Position numbers and translations under genes: made by a program. DNA of 38,289 nt. Source: Fluviicola sp. Lineage in GTDB: Bacteria > Bacteroidota > Bacteroidia > Flavobacteriales_D > Crocinitomicaceae. The stretch spans positions 1 through 38,289 of the forward strand of contig JAIRJW010000001.1 of the NCBI GenBank assembly GCA_031260455.1, given 5' to 3'. The notes under the pieces were generated by a model. The model saw only the letters and a program-made list of their open reading frames with translations. It ran no database searches and had not been told where the DNA came from. Each line of letters begins with the position of its first letter. Position 1 is the stretch's first letter. Shown one piece after another: positions 23,946-32,254 of the stretch.

Positions 23946-25838
23946 ATGACAAGGTCATTACTTGTTTTATTTTACGCGCTATTTGCACTTTCCGCATTTG
24001 GACAAATCAAACGCAATATTTCCGGTTATTACCAGGATTACAGAACAAAAGGTCCTTCTGAAGAAGTTCCGGTTCGGTTGGTAAATAAGGAAACGGGTAA
24101 GACCTACAAAGCAATTACAGACAAGAACGGAAAATTCCTGTTCAAAGGTGTTGAATTGAATGCCAATGCAGATACGTCTCTCTTCGATCTGTCTGTTTCC
24201 GATATCAAATACAAACAGGAAAAATTCCTAATCAAAATTGATTCTCATCACACGGATGAGTACCAGATGGATCAAAAAAATCCGTTTAAAACATCAACGA
24301 AAGTAACCTGGATGTTTAACTGGGGAACCTGGAACGGAAAAGAAAATTACTGGTCCCACTTTACTGCAAAAGTGGTTTTAGTGATCTACGGTGCTTGTTT
24401 GATCCTGGTTTTCATTTATTCTTTGCTGCAACTTTCTTTATCTGTTGCTTATGCAAGAAACAGAAAGCGCAAAACACTGGAAGTAAAGCCTGTTTACAAC
24501 CCGGAAACGGCATTGACGGTAACAGTTCAATTACCAATGTATAACGAAATGTATGTAGCAGACCGCATTATTGAAGCGGCAGCTGCTTTTGATTATCCAA
24601 AAGATAAATTCGATATTCAGGTACTGGATGATTCTACAGATGAAACAAAAGATCTGATTGCGAAAAAAGTGGCGGAAATAGCTGCACAAGGAATTCAGAT
24701 TGAGCACATTCACCGGGTGGACAGAACCGGCTATAAGGCAGGAGCACTGGATTCTGCTATGAACAAGGTAAAAGGAGAGTTCATCGCTATTTTCGATGCG
24801 GATTTCGTTCCGGAAAAAGACTGGTTACAACAAACCATGCCTTATTTTGAGACAGATAATAATATCGGGGTGGTTCAAACCCGCTGGGGACACTTGAATA
24901 AATCATACTCGCTATTAACTGAATTACAGGCTTTCGGGCTGAACGGGCACTTCGCAGCAGAACAAGGAGGTCGTAGCGCTGCAGGGCATTTCATCAACTT
25001 CAACGGTACTGGCGGTATCTGGCGCAAAAAGTGTATTGAAAGTGCCGGTGGTTGGGAGCACGATACCCTGACGGAAGATTTGGATCTGAGCTATCGCGCC
25101 CAGCTGAGAGGTTGGAAATTCAAATATCTGGAAGATGTCGTTGCCCCGGCAGAACTACCGATTACGATGTCAGCACTGAAAGCACAGCAACACCGTTGGA
25201 TGAAAGGCGGAGCGGAATGTTTCGTAAAAATGTGGAAAACGATCCTGACATTCAAAAATGTGCGTTTAACGGATCGGATCCACGGATTGTCGCACTTGTT
25301 CAATTCATCGGTGTTCGTGTTCATCCTGATTATGTCCCTACTGAGTTTGGTAGTACTTCAGATCAAGGACAGTTTCTCGGACCTGAACTACGTAATTCAG
25401 TATGGTTCGATCTTCATTCTGAGTACAGTTTTCCTGATGTATTATTATTGGTTGGCATACCGCGATAAAACTGCTAATAAATTTAGCTCATTTATCCGTT
25501 TTCTTGGGCGTTTCTTTTTGTTCCTGACCGTTTCCCTAGGGCTTTCGCTGGCAAATACCATCGCAGTACTGGAAGGATTCATGGGAATCAAGAGTTCGTT
25601 TGTGCGTACTCCGAAGTTCAACGTGAGTAAAAAAGGTGAATTCAAAGGAAATAAATATGACAAGAAGAGCATTTCCCTGATCACAATCGGAGAAGGAATC
25701 CTGATGTGTGTGTTTGGATTTACAGCTGTAAACAGGGCTATTTACGGAGATTTGGGGATGGTTCCTTTCCACTTGATGCTGACGATAGGTTACGGAGTCG
25801 TATTCTTCAATACATTGAAAGAACTGAGACAGGGTTAA
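23946..25838 (+). CDS. GT2 membrane synthase (cellulose-synthase-like) with exported N-terminal beta-sandwich
   Basis: The protein has 630 residues. A signal peptide (1-20) is followed by a carboxypeptidase-regulatory-like or transthyretin-like domain (about 22-110, with TDKNGKFLFKGVEL), then a transmembrane helix (about 143-167). The cytosolic GT2 catalytic domain has DD at 228-229, DAD at 284-286, TED at 376-378 and QQHRW at 414-418. Several C-terminal transmembrane helices follow (about 445-600). The D, DxD, TED and Q..RW set marks processive or cellulose-synthase-like beta-glycosyltransferases that make and export a polysaccharide or glycolipid. No BcsB-like partner is adjacent. The N-terminal exported domain is unusual for this family. 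Confidence 0.88.
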   Translation: MTRSLLVLFYALFALSAFGQIKRNISGYYQDYRTKGPSEEVPVRLVNKETGKTYKAITDKNGKFLFKGVELNANADTSLFDLSVSDIKYKQEKFLIKIDSHHTDEYQMDQKNPFKTSTKVTWMFNWGTWNGKENYWSHFTAKVVLVIYGACLILVFIYSLLQLSLSVAYARNRKRKTLEVKPVYNPETALTVTVQLPMYNEMYVADRIIEAAAAFDYPKDKFDIQVLDDSTDETKDLIAKKVAEIAAQGIQIEHIHRVDRTGYKAGALDSAMNKVKGEFIAIFDADFVPEKDWLQQTMPYFETDNNIGVVQTRWGHLNKSYSLLTELQAFGLNGHFAAEQGGRSAAGHFINFNGTGGIWRKKCIESAGGWEHDTLTEDLDLSYRAQLRGWKFKYLEDVVAPAELPITMSALKAQQHRWMKGGAECFVKMWKTILTFKNVRLTDRIHGLSHLFNSSVFVFILIMSLLSLVVLQIKDSFSDLNYVIQYGSIFILSTVFLMYYYWLAYRDKTANKFSSFIRFLGRFFLFLTVSLGLSLANTIAVLEGFMGIKSSFVRTPKFNVSKKGEFKGNKYDKKSISLITIGEGILMCVFGFTAVNRAIYGDLGMVPFHLMLTIGYGVVFFNTLKELRQG

Positions 25839-25917
25839 GAGATTTAGAACCCTGGAAATGGCTGGTACCGATACAGGTTTTAAATTAAAACATGTCAGGA
25901 CCAGACAAAAACAAATG

Positions 25918-25955
25918 AAAAAGAGGCGATACAACATCATATCACCTCTTTTTTT
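25918..25955 (+). terminator. Terminator after the GT2 gene
   Basis: AAAAAGAGG-c-GATA (25918-25931) pairs with TATC-a-CCTCTTTTT (25940-25952) around an 8-nt loop, with T's to 25955. It is also A-rich on the left, so it can serve the convergent 25985-26692 gene. Confidence 0.8.
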
Positions 25956-25984
25956 GATTCTAAGCGGATTTGGTCTTACTGCCG

Positions 25985-26692
25985 TTATGGTCTGTTATTA
26001 TATTCCCGAAGCAGGTCAAAATAGCTCAAAGTCTCCATCACAACTACTCCACCGGTTGTGTCACCGTATTTTGCCGGGATGGCGCCTGAGTAAACCATGA
26101 TGTAGCCCAAAGCTGCACTTGGTACGTTTTGTACGTCATTCATTTTTACCCCGTCGATGTAGTTGATTACATCTCCTTTCCTTGCTCCGCGAAATATCAG
26201 CTCCCCATCGTCAGAAAGCTTGACATCAGATGAAATGGCAGAAACCATTTTCTTTGCATCAAATTTGATTGACATGTGCTTGATATCTTTGGCTGTGAGT
26301 TTCACTTCGGGAGCTACTCCTGTTGTCAGTCTGTAAATCGGTGCAACAACATCAACACCAGGAAGGATTTGCGCGCTTGCTTGTGCGACAATTCCCGTAT
26401 TTCCGAAACCATCAGGTGAAACCTCCACTGATTGAGGTGCATAAGTAGTGTCTCCATCTGCAATAAAGTATATCTTGTAAGAGCCAGCTGGAACTGCAGA
26501 GATACGGAATCTTCCTTCTTCATCTGTTATGGCTTTGAAAACCTGATCTCCCCGGGTTGTTATGACATAAGCTCCGAAAACTCCTTCTTTTTTGTCCGGG
26601 GTAACAAATGTTCCGATAATATCTCCGAATGTGTTTTGGGCGAAAGTCATTCCTGTCAGAAACAACGTTGTGATAAATGTGATTGTTCTCAT
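25985..26692 (-). CDS. Exported carboxypeptidase-regulatory-like protein with a TonB plug-like C-terminus and no barrel
   Basis: The 235-residue protein has a signal peptide (MRTITFITTLFLTGMTFAQ). A CarboxypepD_reg-like beta-sandwich follows (about 25-95: FGAYVITTRGDQVFKAI..DEEGRFRI). The C-terminal segment (about 150-225) matches TonB-receptor plug domains: IFRGARKGDVINYIDGVKM, then SGAIPAKYGDTTGGVVVME, like the SGGIPAKYGDATGG region of SusC-like and related receptors. The ORF stops right after the plug, and the next 29 bases lead into a terminator, so no beta-barrel exists here. It may be an ancient truncation kept as a soluble periplasmic protein. Function unknown. Confidence 0.75.
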   Translation of the reverse strand: MRTITFITTLFLTGMTFAQNTFGDIIGTFVTPDKKEGVFGAYVITTRGDQVFKAITDEEGRFRISAVPAGSYKIYFIADGDTTYAPQSVEVSPDGFGNTGIVAQASAQILPGVDVVAPIYRLTTGVAPEVKLTAKDIKHMSIKFDAKKMVSAISSDVKLSDDGELIFRGARKGDVINYIDGVKMNDVQNVPSAALGYIMVYSGAIPAKYGDTTGGVVVMETLSYFDLLREYNNRP

Positions 26693-26794
26693 GATTGAAA
26701 TTTTAATTAATTTTCATAGAGATGAGGGAAAGGAGAAGATTCCATAAAAATTGGGAAATAAAATTTGAAATTGCATTTAAATGGCTGGTTTTTC

Positions 26795-26945
26795 AAATGT
26801 CGTAATTCCGCAATATTACGTCTGGCTGATCTGTGTGTTTATCTGATCTATGATATAAGAAGAGTAATGAGTATGAAGGTTTTCCGGGAGATCGAGGTAT
26901 TTGACCTTCCAATTTTCCCGGACGTAATATTGCGGAATGACATTT
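26795..26945. mobile_element. MITE-like element with inverted terminal arms
   Basis: ATTCCGCAATATTACGTC (26805-26822) is perfectly complementary to 26921-26938. The AAATGTC arm (26795-26801) pairs with GACATTT (26939-26945), with a 3-nt insertion (GTA) in the left arm. The 98 bp between have no gene, but hold a further hairpin (CCGGGA and TCCCGG near 26884-26920). Arms of about 25 bp and a total length of about 151 bp fit a miniature inverted-repeat element. No target duplication is evident. A 68-codon ORF through it follows from the repeat and is not considered real. Confidence 0.55.
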
Positions 26946-26946
26946 C

Positions 26947-26981
26947 AAAAAAGAGCCGGTTTATCAATTGACAAACCGGCT
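26947..26981 (-). terminator. Terminator of the Nfu gene
   Basis: On the minus strand AGCCGGTTT pairs perfectly with AAACCGGCT (26973-26981 with 26954-26962), followed by CTTTTTT. The 10-nt loop is near-palindromic. Confidence 0.8.
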
Positions 26982-27009
26982 TCCAAAAATGTTTTCTGTT
27001 AATAAATCC

Positions 27010-27627
27010 CTAAAGTGATTCCGCAACAACTTCTTTCACCTCTGATAAATGCTGTTTCAATAAATTTTCAATTCCACCTTTTAAAGTTGCCGTACTGGAT
27101 GGACAACCGGAACAGGAACCGCGAAGTGCAACCGTAACAATGCCTTTCTCGAAGCCTACGAAATCGATAGCACCGCCATCGCCCTCTACTGCCGGGCGTA
27201 CATATTCATCCAGCAAAGAACGGATTGCATCATCGTATTCGGATGGTACATGTTCCTTAACTGGTTTCGCATTGTCTTTGTCTGTTACTTTTAGCTTTGG
27301 AGCTGGCATTTGGATCAGGACGTCTTTTCCTTCAGCAATCCAGTTTTTTATGAATTCACGGAGTTCCATGGTCACAAAATCCCAGGAAATAGTATCATTT
27401 TTAGCGATGGTCACAAAGTTTGCCGTGATGAAAACCGTTTTTACGAAAGGAAAATGAAATAATTCTTCTGCAAGTGGTGAGTAGCCTTTTGCTTCTGCAC
27501 CTGAATGAAATTCTACGGACTCTCCGCTAATCAATAAATACTTATTTGCAACGAATTTCATCGTGCTCGGGTTGGGAGTCATTTCAACGTATACTGTAAC
27601 TGGAACTGATGTCATGATATTTGTCAC
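27010..27627 (-). CDS. Nfu-type iron-sulfur cluster scaffold/carrier protein
   Basis: The 205-residue protein has an Nfu_N domain (about 10-100: VEMTPNPSTMKFVANKYLL, typical of the family) and a NifU-like C-terminal domain (about 130-205). The latter carries C172-x2-C175 (RGSCSGCPSS), which binds and passes on a [4Fe-4S] cluster to apoproteins. The linker is lysine-rich (about 111-128). It acts in the cytosol. A TACTTTTG box lies 12 nt before the ATG at 27627; the second Met (residue 5) is an alternative start. It is monocistronic, with its own terminator. Confidence 0.92.
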   Translation of the reverse strand: MTNIMTSVPVTVYVEMTPNPSTMKFVANKYLLISGESVEFHSGAEAKGYSPLAEELFHFPFVKTVFITANFVTIAKNDTISWDFVTMELREFIKNWIAEGKDVLIQMPAPKLKVTDKDNAKPVKEHVPSEYDDAIRSLLDEYVRPAVEGDGGAIDFVGFEKGIVTVALRGSCSGCPSSTATLKGGIENLLKQHLSEVKEVVAESL

Positions 27628-27639
27628 ATTTTATTTTTA

Positions 27640-27647
27640 CAAAAGTA
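27640..27647 (-). promoter_or_regulatory. TACTTTTG box of the Nfu gene
   Basis: A TAnnTTTG match on the minus strand, 12 nt upstream of ATG 27627. Confidence 0.5.
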
Positions 27648-27673
27648 ATACTTGTCCGTTTAATTGTGAATTC

Positions 27674-28561
27674 CTAATGAGGAATTAACTCTTCTGCCGG
27701 TTCCACATGGACTAATACGTCTTCAATTTCGGGCAGAATTTCCATCAGGTGTTCTTTCAGGTTGTGAGCAATGGTATGTCCTTCGTGCACGCTTAAGTTT
27801 CCATCTATATGAATGTGCAAATCTACCCAGTAACGCATCCCCGATTTCCGTACCCAGCATTTTTCCGTGGTGTGGATTCCTTTTACCTCCATAGCTTTTT
27901 CACGGATCACAACAATGAAATCATCATAGCGGTGTTCATCCATAACCTCTCCCAGGGCGGGGCGGAAAATTTTGTAAGCGTTGTAAAAAATGATGAACGA
28001 AGCAACTAAAGCTGCCCAGTCGTCTGCTTGTGCCCATTCGTCACCCATGTATACTGCAATGGCAATGCCCGCAAATGCACAGGCAGAAGTGATCGCATCA
28101 CTGCGGTGGTGCCAGGCATCTGCCTTCAGGGAAGTACTTCCTGTTTCTTTACTGGATTTGGATACAAAACGGAAAAATAACTCTTTGGTGATCACCACTG
28201 CTGCAATAAACCACAAGGTGTAGGACGCAGGAGCTTTATGAGGAGCCTGGATGTTGTTAATACTTTCGATAATGATCAGCGTGGCGGAAGCAACCAGGAA
28301 ACCGACCACAACAAACGTGATGAGTGGTTCCACTTTTCCGTGTCCGTATGGGTGATTTTCATCCGGTGGACGTTTGGCATAACGAAAACCAACAATTACG
28401 AGAGCAGATGCAAAAACATCTCCTGTTGATTCGATTGCATCGGCAATCAGGGCATATGAATTTCCGAAATACCCAACCAGGCCTTTCACAACTGCCATCA
28501 GAAAGTTTCCAATCAGGCTGAACCAGGCTGTCCTTTCCGCCTTTTCGTGATCGACACTCAT
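27674..28561 (-). CDS. Cation diffusion facilitator family metal exporter
   Basis: The 295-residue protein has about six transmembrane helices and a C-terminal cytosolic domain (about 210-295, DLHIHIDGNLSVHEGHTIA). Metal-site residues of the CDF family are visible: ALIADAIESTGD in helix 2 (E44 and D48, where many relatives have HxxxD) and HHRSDA in helix 5 (H151 and D155). CDF proteins export Zn2+, Fe2+, Co2+ or Mn2+ by proton exchange. The ATG overlaps the stop of the Fur-family gene by four bases, so the two are coupled. The ExxxD/HxxxD pair leaves the metal undecided. Confidence 0.92.
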   Translation of the reverse strand: MSVDHEKAERTAWFSLIGNFLMAVVKGLVGYFGNSYALIADAIESTGDVFASALVIVGFRYAKRPPDENHPYGHGKVEPLITFVVVGFLVASATLIIIESINNIQAPHKAPASYTLWFIAAVVITKELFFRFVSKSSKETGSTSLKADAWHHRSDAITSACAFAGIAIAVYMGDEWAQADDWAALVASFIIFYNAYKIFRPALGEVMDEHRYDDFIVVIREKAMEVKGIHTTEKCWVRKSGMRYWVDLHIHIDGNLSVHEGHTIAHNLKEHLMEILPEIEDVLVHVEPAEELIPH

Positions 28562-28959
28562 TCGTTGGAGTTTTGACAGTTTTTACAAATGCCCGAAATC
28601 GTAAAGAATGTTTCTTCCGCCTGAAAGCCCTCAGGAAGTAAGAAAGAAGGGGTCACCTGGTCCAGGCAGGTCAGTTCATTACAGACCCGGCAGCTAAAAT
28701 GAACGTGTTCATGATCATGGCCGTGTTCGTGCTTGTGATTACAGGAGTTGCAAGCCGCATAGTTGACCACTCCGTTGACATTCACGATCTTATGGATTAA
28801 TCCGTCATCCAGCAAGCGGTCGAGCACGCGGTAAATGGTTACGCGATCACATAAGCCGTTCAATTTGTGTTGAATAGATGGTTGAGACAATGCCACATGC
28901 GAATCGTTAATTAAATCTAGAATTGCACTTCGTGCAGCTGTATTTCTTGTTGTCTTCAT
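28558..28959 (-). CDS. Fur-family transcriptional repressor
   Basis: From the ATG at 28959 (the ATG at 29010 lies upstream of the promoter box and is rejected) the product has 133 residues. The winged-helix DNA-binding domain contains DRVTIYRVLDRLLDDGLI, the classical Fur recognition region. The metal-binding half is rich: C70-x2-C73, a histidine stretch (NHKHEHGHDHEHVHF), C90-x2-C93, C98 and C125-x2-C128. The extra first cysteine pair and long His run suggest sensing of zinc or another soft transition metal (Zur-like) rather than plain iron; that is inference. It is co-translated with the CDF exporter and diverges from the TonB/HMA genes. Confidence 0.9.
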   Translation of the reverse strand: MKTTRNTAARSAILDLINDSHVALSQPSIQHKLNGLCDRVTIYRVLDRLLDDGLIHKIVNVNGVVNYAACNSCNHKHEHGHDHEHVHFSCRVCNELTCLDQVTPSFLLPEGFQAEETFFTISGICKNCQNSNE

Positions 28960-28976
28960 TGTGATTTTACGGATAA

Positions 28977-28984
28977 CAAAGGTA
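28977..28984 (-). promoter_or_regulatory. TACCTTTG promoter box of the fur-CDF operon
   Basis: A TAnnTTTG match on the minus strand, 17 nt upstream of ATG 28959. It decides the start codon, since the longer reading frame would begin upstream of the box. Confidence 0.55.
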
Positions 28985-29051
28985 CGAAGTTTAATCTGTT
29001 GGCATTTCAAGATAAATCTTTTTTATGAATTTAAACCCACTTCTTTTTTTG

Positions 29052-29059
29052 TACTTTTG
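29052..29059 (+). promoter_or_regulatory. TACTTTTG promoter box of the metal-uptake genes
   Basis: A TAnnTTTG match seven bases upstream of ATG 29067. The fur box lies about 70 bp away on the other strand, so one repressor site could control both directions; no clear palindrome was found. Confidence 0.5.
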
Positions 29060-29066
29060 ATTTCAG

Positions 29067-29513
29067 ATGAAACGAATCTTGCAAATAGGAATGATGGTCG
29101 TGGTACTGATGGGAACCATTGGTATTCCCTTCTATCAGCATACTTGTTTGAGCGAAAACCAGGTTTATCAATCTGTTTTTGTGTATCCCCGTGAGTGTGT
29201 AAAAGAACACATGAAGGAAACAAAACCGTCTTGTTGCTCAACACCGAAAGTCGCGGTGGAAGATCATCGGGAAAGTGTGCAAGGGCATTGTTGTGTGGAT
29301 GAGGTTTCCAACTGGCAATTTTCATTTTTCTTCTTTCAGAGTGTACATCCGGTTTTTGTCAAATCCTTTGAAGAATTATCTGTTTTATCGTTCTTTTCCC
29401 CTTTTGAAATTAGCCTGACTGATGAGAACTGGCAGCTCTTTTCTGGTGCGGATCCCCCTCCCGCCCTAACAGTCTTCGAACGATTAACTCAATTGTGTAT
29501 CTGGCGTTTATAA
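29067..29513 (+). CDS. HYC_CC_PP-like small exported protein
   Basis: The 148-residue protein has an N-terminal hydrophobic signal or anchor (about 1-22). The cysteine and proline pattern matches the Bacteroidetes family named for its HYC, CC and PP motifs: QHTC (C27, where HYC would be), C44, CC at 56-57, CC at 75-76, and PPP at 130-132. Members lie beside TonB receptors and heavy-metal domain proteins, as here. It may bind copper or another soft metal in the periplasm, but there is no biochemical proof known to me. It starts the three-gene plus-strand group. Confidence 0.75.
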   Translation: MKRILQIGMMVVVLMGTIGIPFYQHTCLSENQVYQSVFVYPRECVKEHMKETKPSCCSTPKVAVEDHRESVQGHCCVDEVSNWQFSFFFFQSVHPVFVKSFEELSVLSFFSPFEISLTDENWQLFSGADPPPALTVFERLTQLCIWRL

Positions 29514-29562
29514 AAACTTCCTTTTGAAACAAAAGTGAAGTCAGATTAAACGTTAAGAAACA

Positions 29563-31779
29563 ATGAAATATTTTTTTTTCGGTTTTTTTCTGTTTGTTAT
29601 TTCGTTCAGCCATGCCCAGTTACAGGGAATTGTGTTCGGAATAAAGAATGAAAGAAAAATTCCGCTTAAACAAGCAAAAGTCATATTGAGAAAAGCTCAG
29701 ACTCAGGTCTACACGGACGAAAAAGGGCGTTTTGAAATCATCCTGTCAAAGGAATTACCGGATGTACTGGTAGTTTTCGCTCAGGGATACGAATCTGATT
29801 CGGTAATGGTTACCAAAAGCGACCGTTATACAGGAATGGAGATTGATCTGTTTGAAAGTGATGAACTGGATGAAGTAGTGGTCGAATTCAAACAGGATTC
29901 CAAAACATTTTCCCGGTTAAAACCGCTTCAGGTAGAAAATCTCGGAGAAGGTGAATTGAAGAAAGCAGCCTGCTGTAACCTGTCCGAATCTTTTGAAACT
30001 AACGCAACGGTTGATGTCAGTTTTACTGATGCCGTTTCCGGAGCGAAGAAAATCCAGCTTTTGGGATTGGATGGTGTTTATACCCAATTACAGATGGAAA
30101 ATATTCCTTTTCTGACTGGATTGGAAAGTAGTTTTGGCTTGAATTCTGTTCCGGGAACCTGGGTGGAATCTATCCAGATTACAAAAGGAACAGGATCTGT
30201 TGTAAATGGCTACGAATCCATGGCCGGATTAATCAATGTAGAGTTTCGTAAGCCCAAAACGATGCAACGGCTTTTTGTGAATGGTTACGGAAATATGCTT
30301 GGAAGAGCAGAGCTCAATGTGCACGGCGGGCAAATCATTAACGACAAATGGAGTACGGGAACTTTTGCACATGTTTCAGCCCTGCAAAGTGAATGGGACA
30401 TAAACAGGGACGGTTTCCGTGATGCTCCTTTGAGTAAGTCCGGGTCGTTTATGAACCGCTGGGAATACAACGGGAAAAAATTTGAAACGCGCTTCGGGAT
30501 AAATGCCTATTATGACCAGCGTCAGGGAGGACAATTGTATGGAACCACTATCCGGTACAAAGCAGAAACAACTAATCAGCATGCTGAATTCTTTGCGAAA
30601 ACCGGTTTCTTGTTCCCAAACAAACCCTATCAGAGTTTTGGAGTTGTGTACCAGTTCAAGTACCATGAATCGGATGGTTTGTATGGTTTGAGAAACTTCG
30701 GCGGGCGGGAACTGCGCGGATACATCAATGCAATCTTTGATGGAATCATCGGAACAACGGCTCATAAGTATAAGATGGGGTTATCTGTCGTAGGACAGGA
30801 TTTGCAGCAACAACTGGATTCTGCGAATTTCAACCGGAATGTGATTACTCCTGGAGCTTTTTTCGAATATACCTACACAGGAACGCGTCTGACACTTGTT
30901 GCAGGAATGCGTGCAGATTATCAGACTGCTTTCAGTGATCAGAAAGAGAAATTCCAGTTTTCTCCACGGGTTCATGCTAAATATGCTCTGGATGAATACA
31001 CGGATATTCGCATCACAACTGGTAAAGCATGGAGGTTACCGACCGTTGTTATGGATAATTCTTCCTTGCTGGCAACATCCAGAACCTGGGTAGTAAGCAG
31101 TAGTAACGAGCAGGAAGAAGTCTGGAATTCCGGAATTTCGGTGATCCGCAGTATGCGCTGGTGGAATCGTGCGACAAGTATTTCCGTTGATTTTTATTAT
31201 GCACGGTTCAACAAACAATTGATTATTGACCGCGAACGGTCAACCGATTCAATCTTCTTCGGTTTTCAGTCCAACGTTTCCCGAAGCAGTACATTCCAGT
31301 CCGAATTGAGTTTCATGCCCTGGAGAACGATTACTTTTCGCCTGGCATACAAATATCTGGAAGTGAAAGCCAGTTATGCGGGAAGTTTACGCCAGCAGGT
31401 CATGATTCCGCCACACCGGGTTTTGTTCAACGTGGCTTTTGCCAGCAGAAACAAGAAGTGGGAGATTGATGGTACAGTTTCTGTATACAGTCCGATGCGT
31501 TTACCAGATGTGACCATGCCTGACGGAACACATTTAACGAATGAGAAAAGCCAGGTAGTTCCGGTTGGATTGGCGCAGGTTACACGCCACTTCAAACATT
31601 GGGATCTGTATGTCGGAGGGGAGAATTTGTTTAATTTCAGGCAGAAAAACCCGATTGTCAGTGCGAATAATCCGTATGATCCGACCTTTGATGCAACACG
31701 TGTCTGGGCTTCGGTAATGGGAACAGTTGTTTACGCCGGATTCAGATATGAAATAAAAAGAAAAACAGAGAAAAAGTAA
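29563..31779 (+). CDS. TonB-dependent receptor, probably metal-related
   Basis: The 738-residue protein has a signal peptide (1-18), then a CarboxypepD_reg-like domain (about 20-97, with TDEKGRFEIIL). The plug follows (about 120-235: LSESFETNATVDVSFTDAVS, IQLLGLDG, PGTWVESIQITKG, VNGYESMAGLINVEF) and then the 22-strand barrel, ending in an aromatic strand (VYAGFRYEIK). A CC pair (137-138) just before the plug box is typical of receptors linked to HYC_CC_PP and HMA genes. It lies 49 nt after the HYC_CC_PP-like gene. It probably imports a metal or metal chelate across the outer membrane; the substrate is inferred from context. Confidence 0.9.
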   Translation: MKYFFFGFFLFVISFSHAQLQGIVFGIKNERKIPLKQAKVILRKAQTQVYTDEKGRFEIILSKELPDVLVVFAQGYESDSVMVTKSDRYTGMEIDLFESDELDEVVVEFKQDSKTFSRLKPLQVENLGEGELKKAACCNLSESFETNATVDVSFTDAVSGAKKIQLLGLDGVYTQLQMENIPFLTGLESSFGLNSVPGTWVESIQITKGTGSVVNGYESMAGLINVEFRKPKTMQRLFVNGYGNMLGRAELNVHGGQIINDKWSTGTFAHVSALQSEWDINRDGFRDAPLSKSGSFMNRWEYNGKKFETRFGINAYYDQRQGGQLYGTTIRYKAETTNQHAEFFAKTGFLFPNKPYQSFGVVYQFKYHESDGLYGLRNFGGRELRGYINAIFDGIIGTTAHKYKMGLSVVGQDLQQQLDSANFNRNVITPGAFFEYTYTGTRLTLVAGMRADYQTAFSDQKEKFQFSPRVHAKYALDEYTDIRITTGKAWRLPTVVMDNSSLLATSRTWVVSSSNEQEEVWNSGISVIRSMRWWNRATSISVDFYYARFNKQLIIDRERSTDSIFFGFQSNVSRSSTFQSELSFMPWRTITFRLAYKYLEVKASYAGSLRQQVMIPPHRVLFNVAFASRNKKWEIDGTVSVYSPMRLPDVTMPDGTHLTNEKSQVVPVGLAQVTRHFKHWDLYVGGENLFNFRQKNPIVSANNPYDPTFDATRVWASVMGTVVYAGFRYEIKRKTEKK

Positions 31780-31897
31780 GAGCAGGCACTGTCTGCGATA
31801 AAAGACAAATGTTAACGCAGTCATAAAAAAAGACGCTGCTTTTAATGAATATCAGCCGCGACTGATTGGTAAAAATTTAAAACAAAAGGATAACCGT

Positions 31898-32254
31898 ATG
31901 AAAAACAGCTTATTATTCGTAATGCTGCTGATGAGCAGCTTTGGGTTCAGTCAGAAATCAAATGGAAAAACAGAAACGGCAATCATTCAGACAAGTGCTG
32001 AATGTGGCGAATGTAAAGAACGTATTGAGGGTGCTTTGAATTATACGAAAGGAATAAAATTCGCAGAATTAGATGTAGATTCACGAAAATTAACTGTAAG
32101 ATTCAAAAATGATGTGATTTCCCTGGATGAGATCAAAAAGCAGGTCAGCCAATTGGGCTATCAGGCGGATGAAGTGAAAGCAGATCCTCAGGCGTTTGAA
32201 AAATTACCTGCTTGCTGCAAACCGAGTGGCATGGAAAAACACAACGGACATTAA
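31898..32254 (+). CDS. Exported heavy-metal-associated (HMA) domain protein
   Basis: The 118-residue protein has a signal peptide (MKNSLLFVMLLMSSFGFSQ) and an HMA-type ferredoxin-like fold (about 26-95). Its metal-binding loop is ECGECKERIEGAL (C36-x2-C39) and the last strand region is VSQLGYQADEV. A C-terminal CC (106-107) and His/Met tail (GMEKHNGH) add further soft-metal ligands. It is a candidate periplasmic copper or zinc chaperone working with the TonB receptor 118 nt upstream. No intrinsic terminator was seen right after the stop. Confidence 0.88.
   Translation: MKNSLLFVMLLMSSFGFSQKSNGKTETAIIQTSAECGECKERIEGALNYTKGIKFAELDVDSRKLTVRFKNDVISLDEIKKQVSQLGYQADEVKADPQAFEKLPACCKPSGMEKHNGH

Noticed and set aside
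26765..26971. 68-codon plus-strand ORF
   Set aside because: It runs through the MITE-like inverted repeat and the Nfu terminator; no family resemblance.
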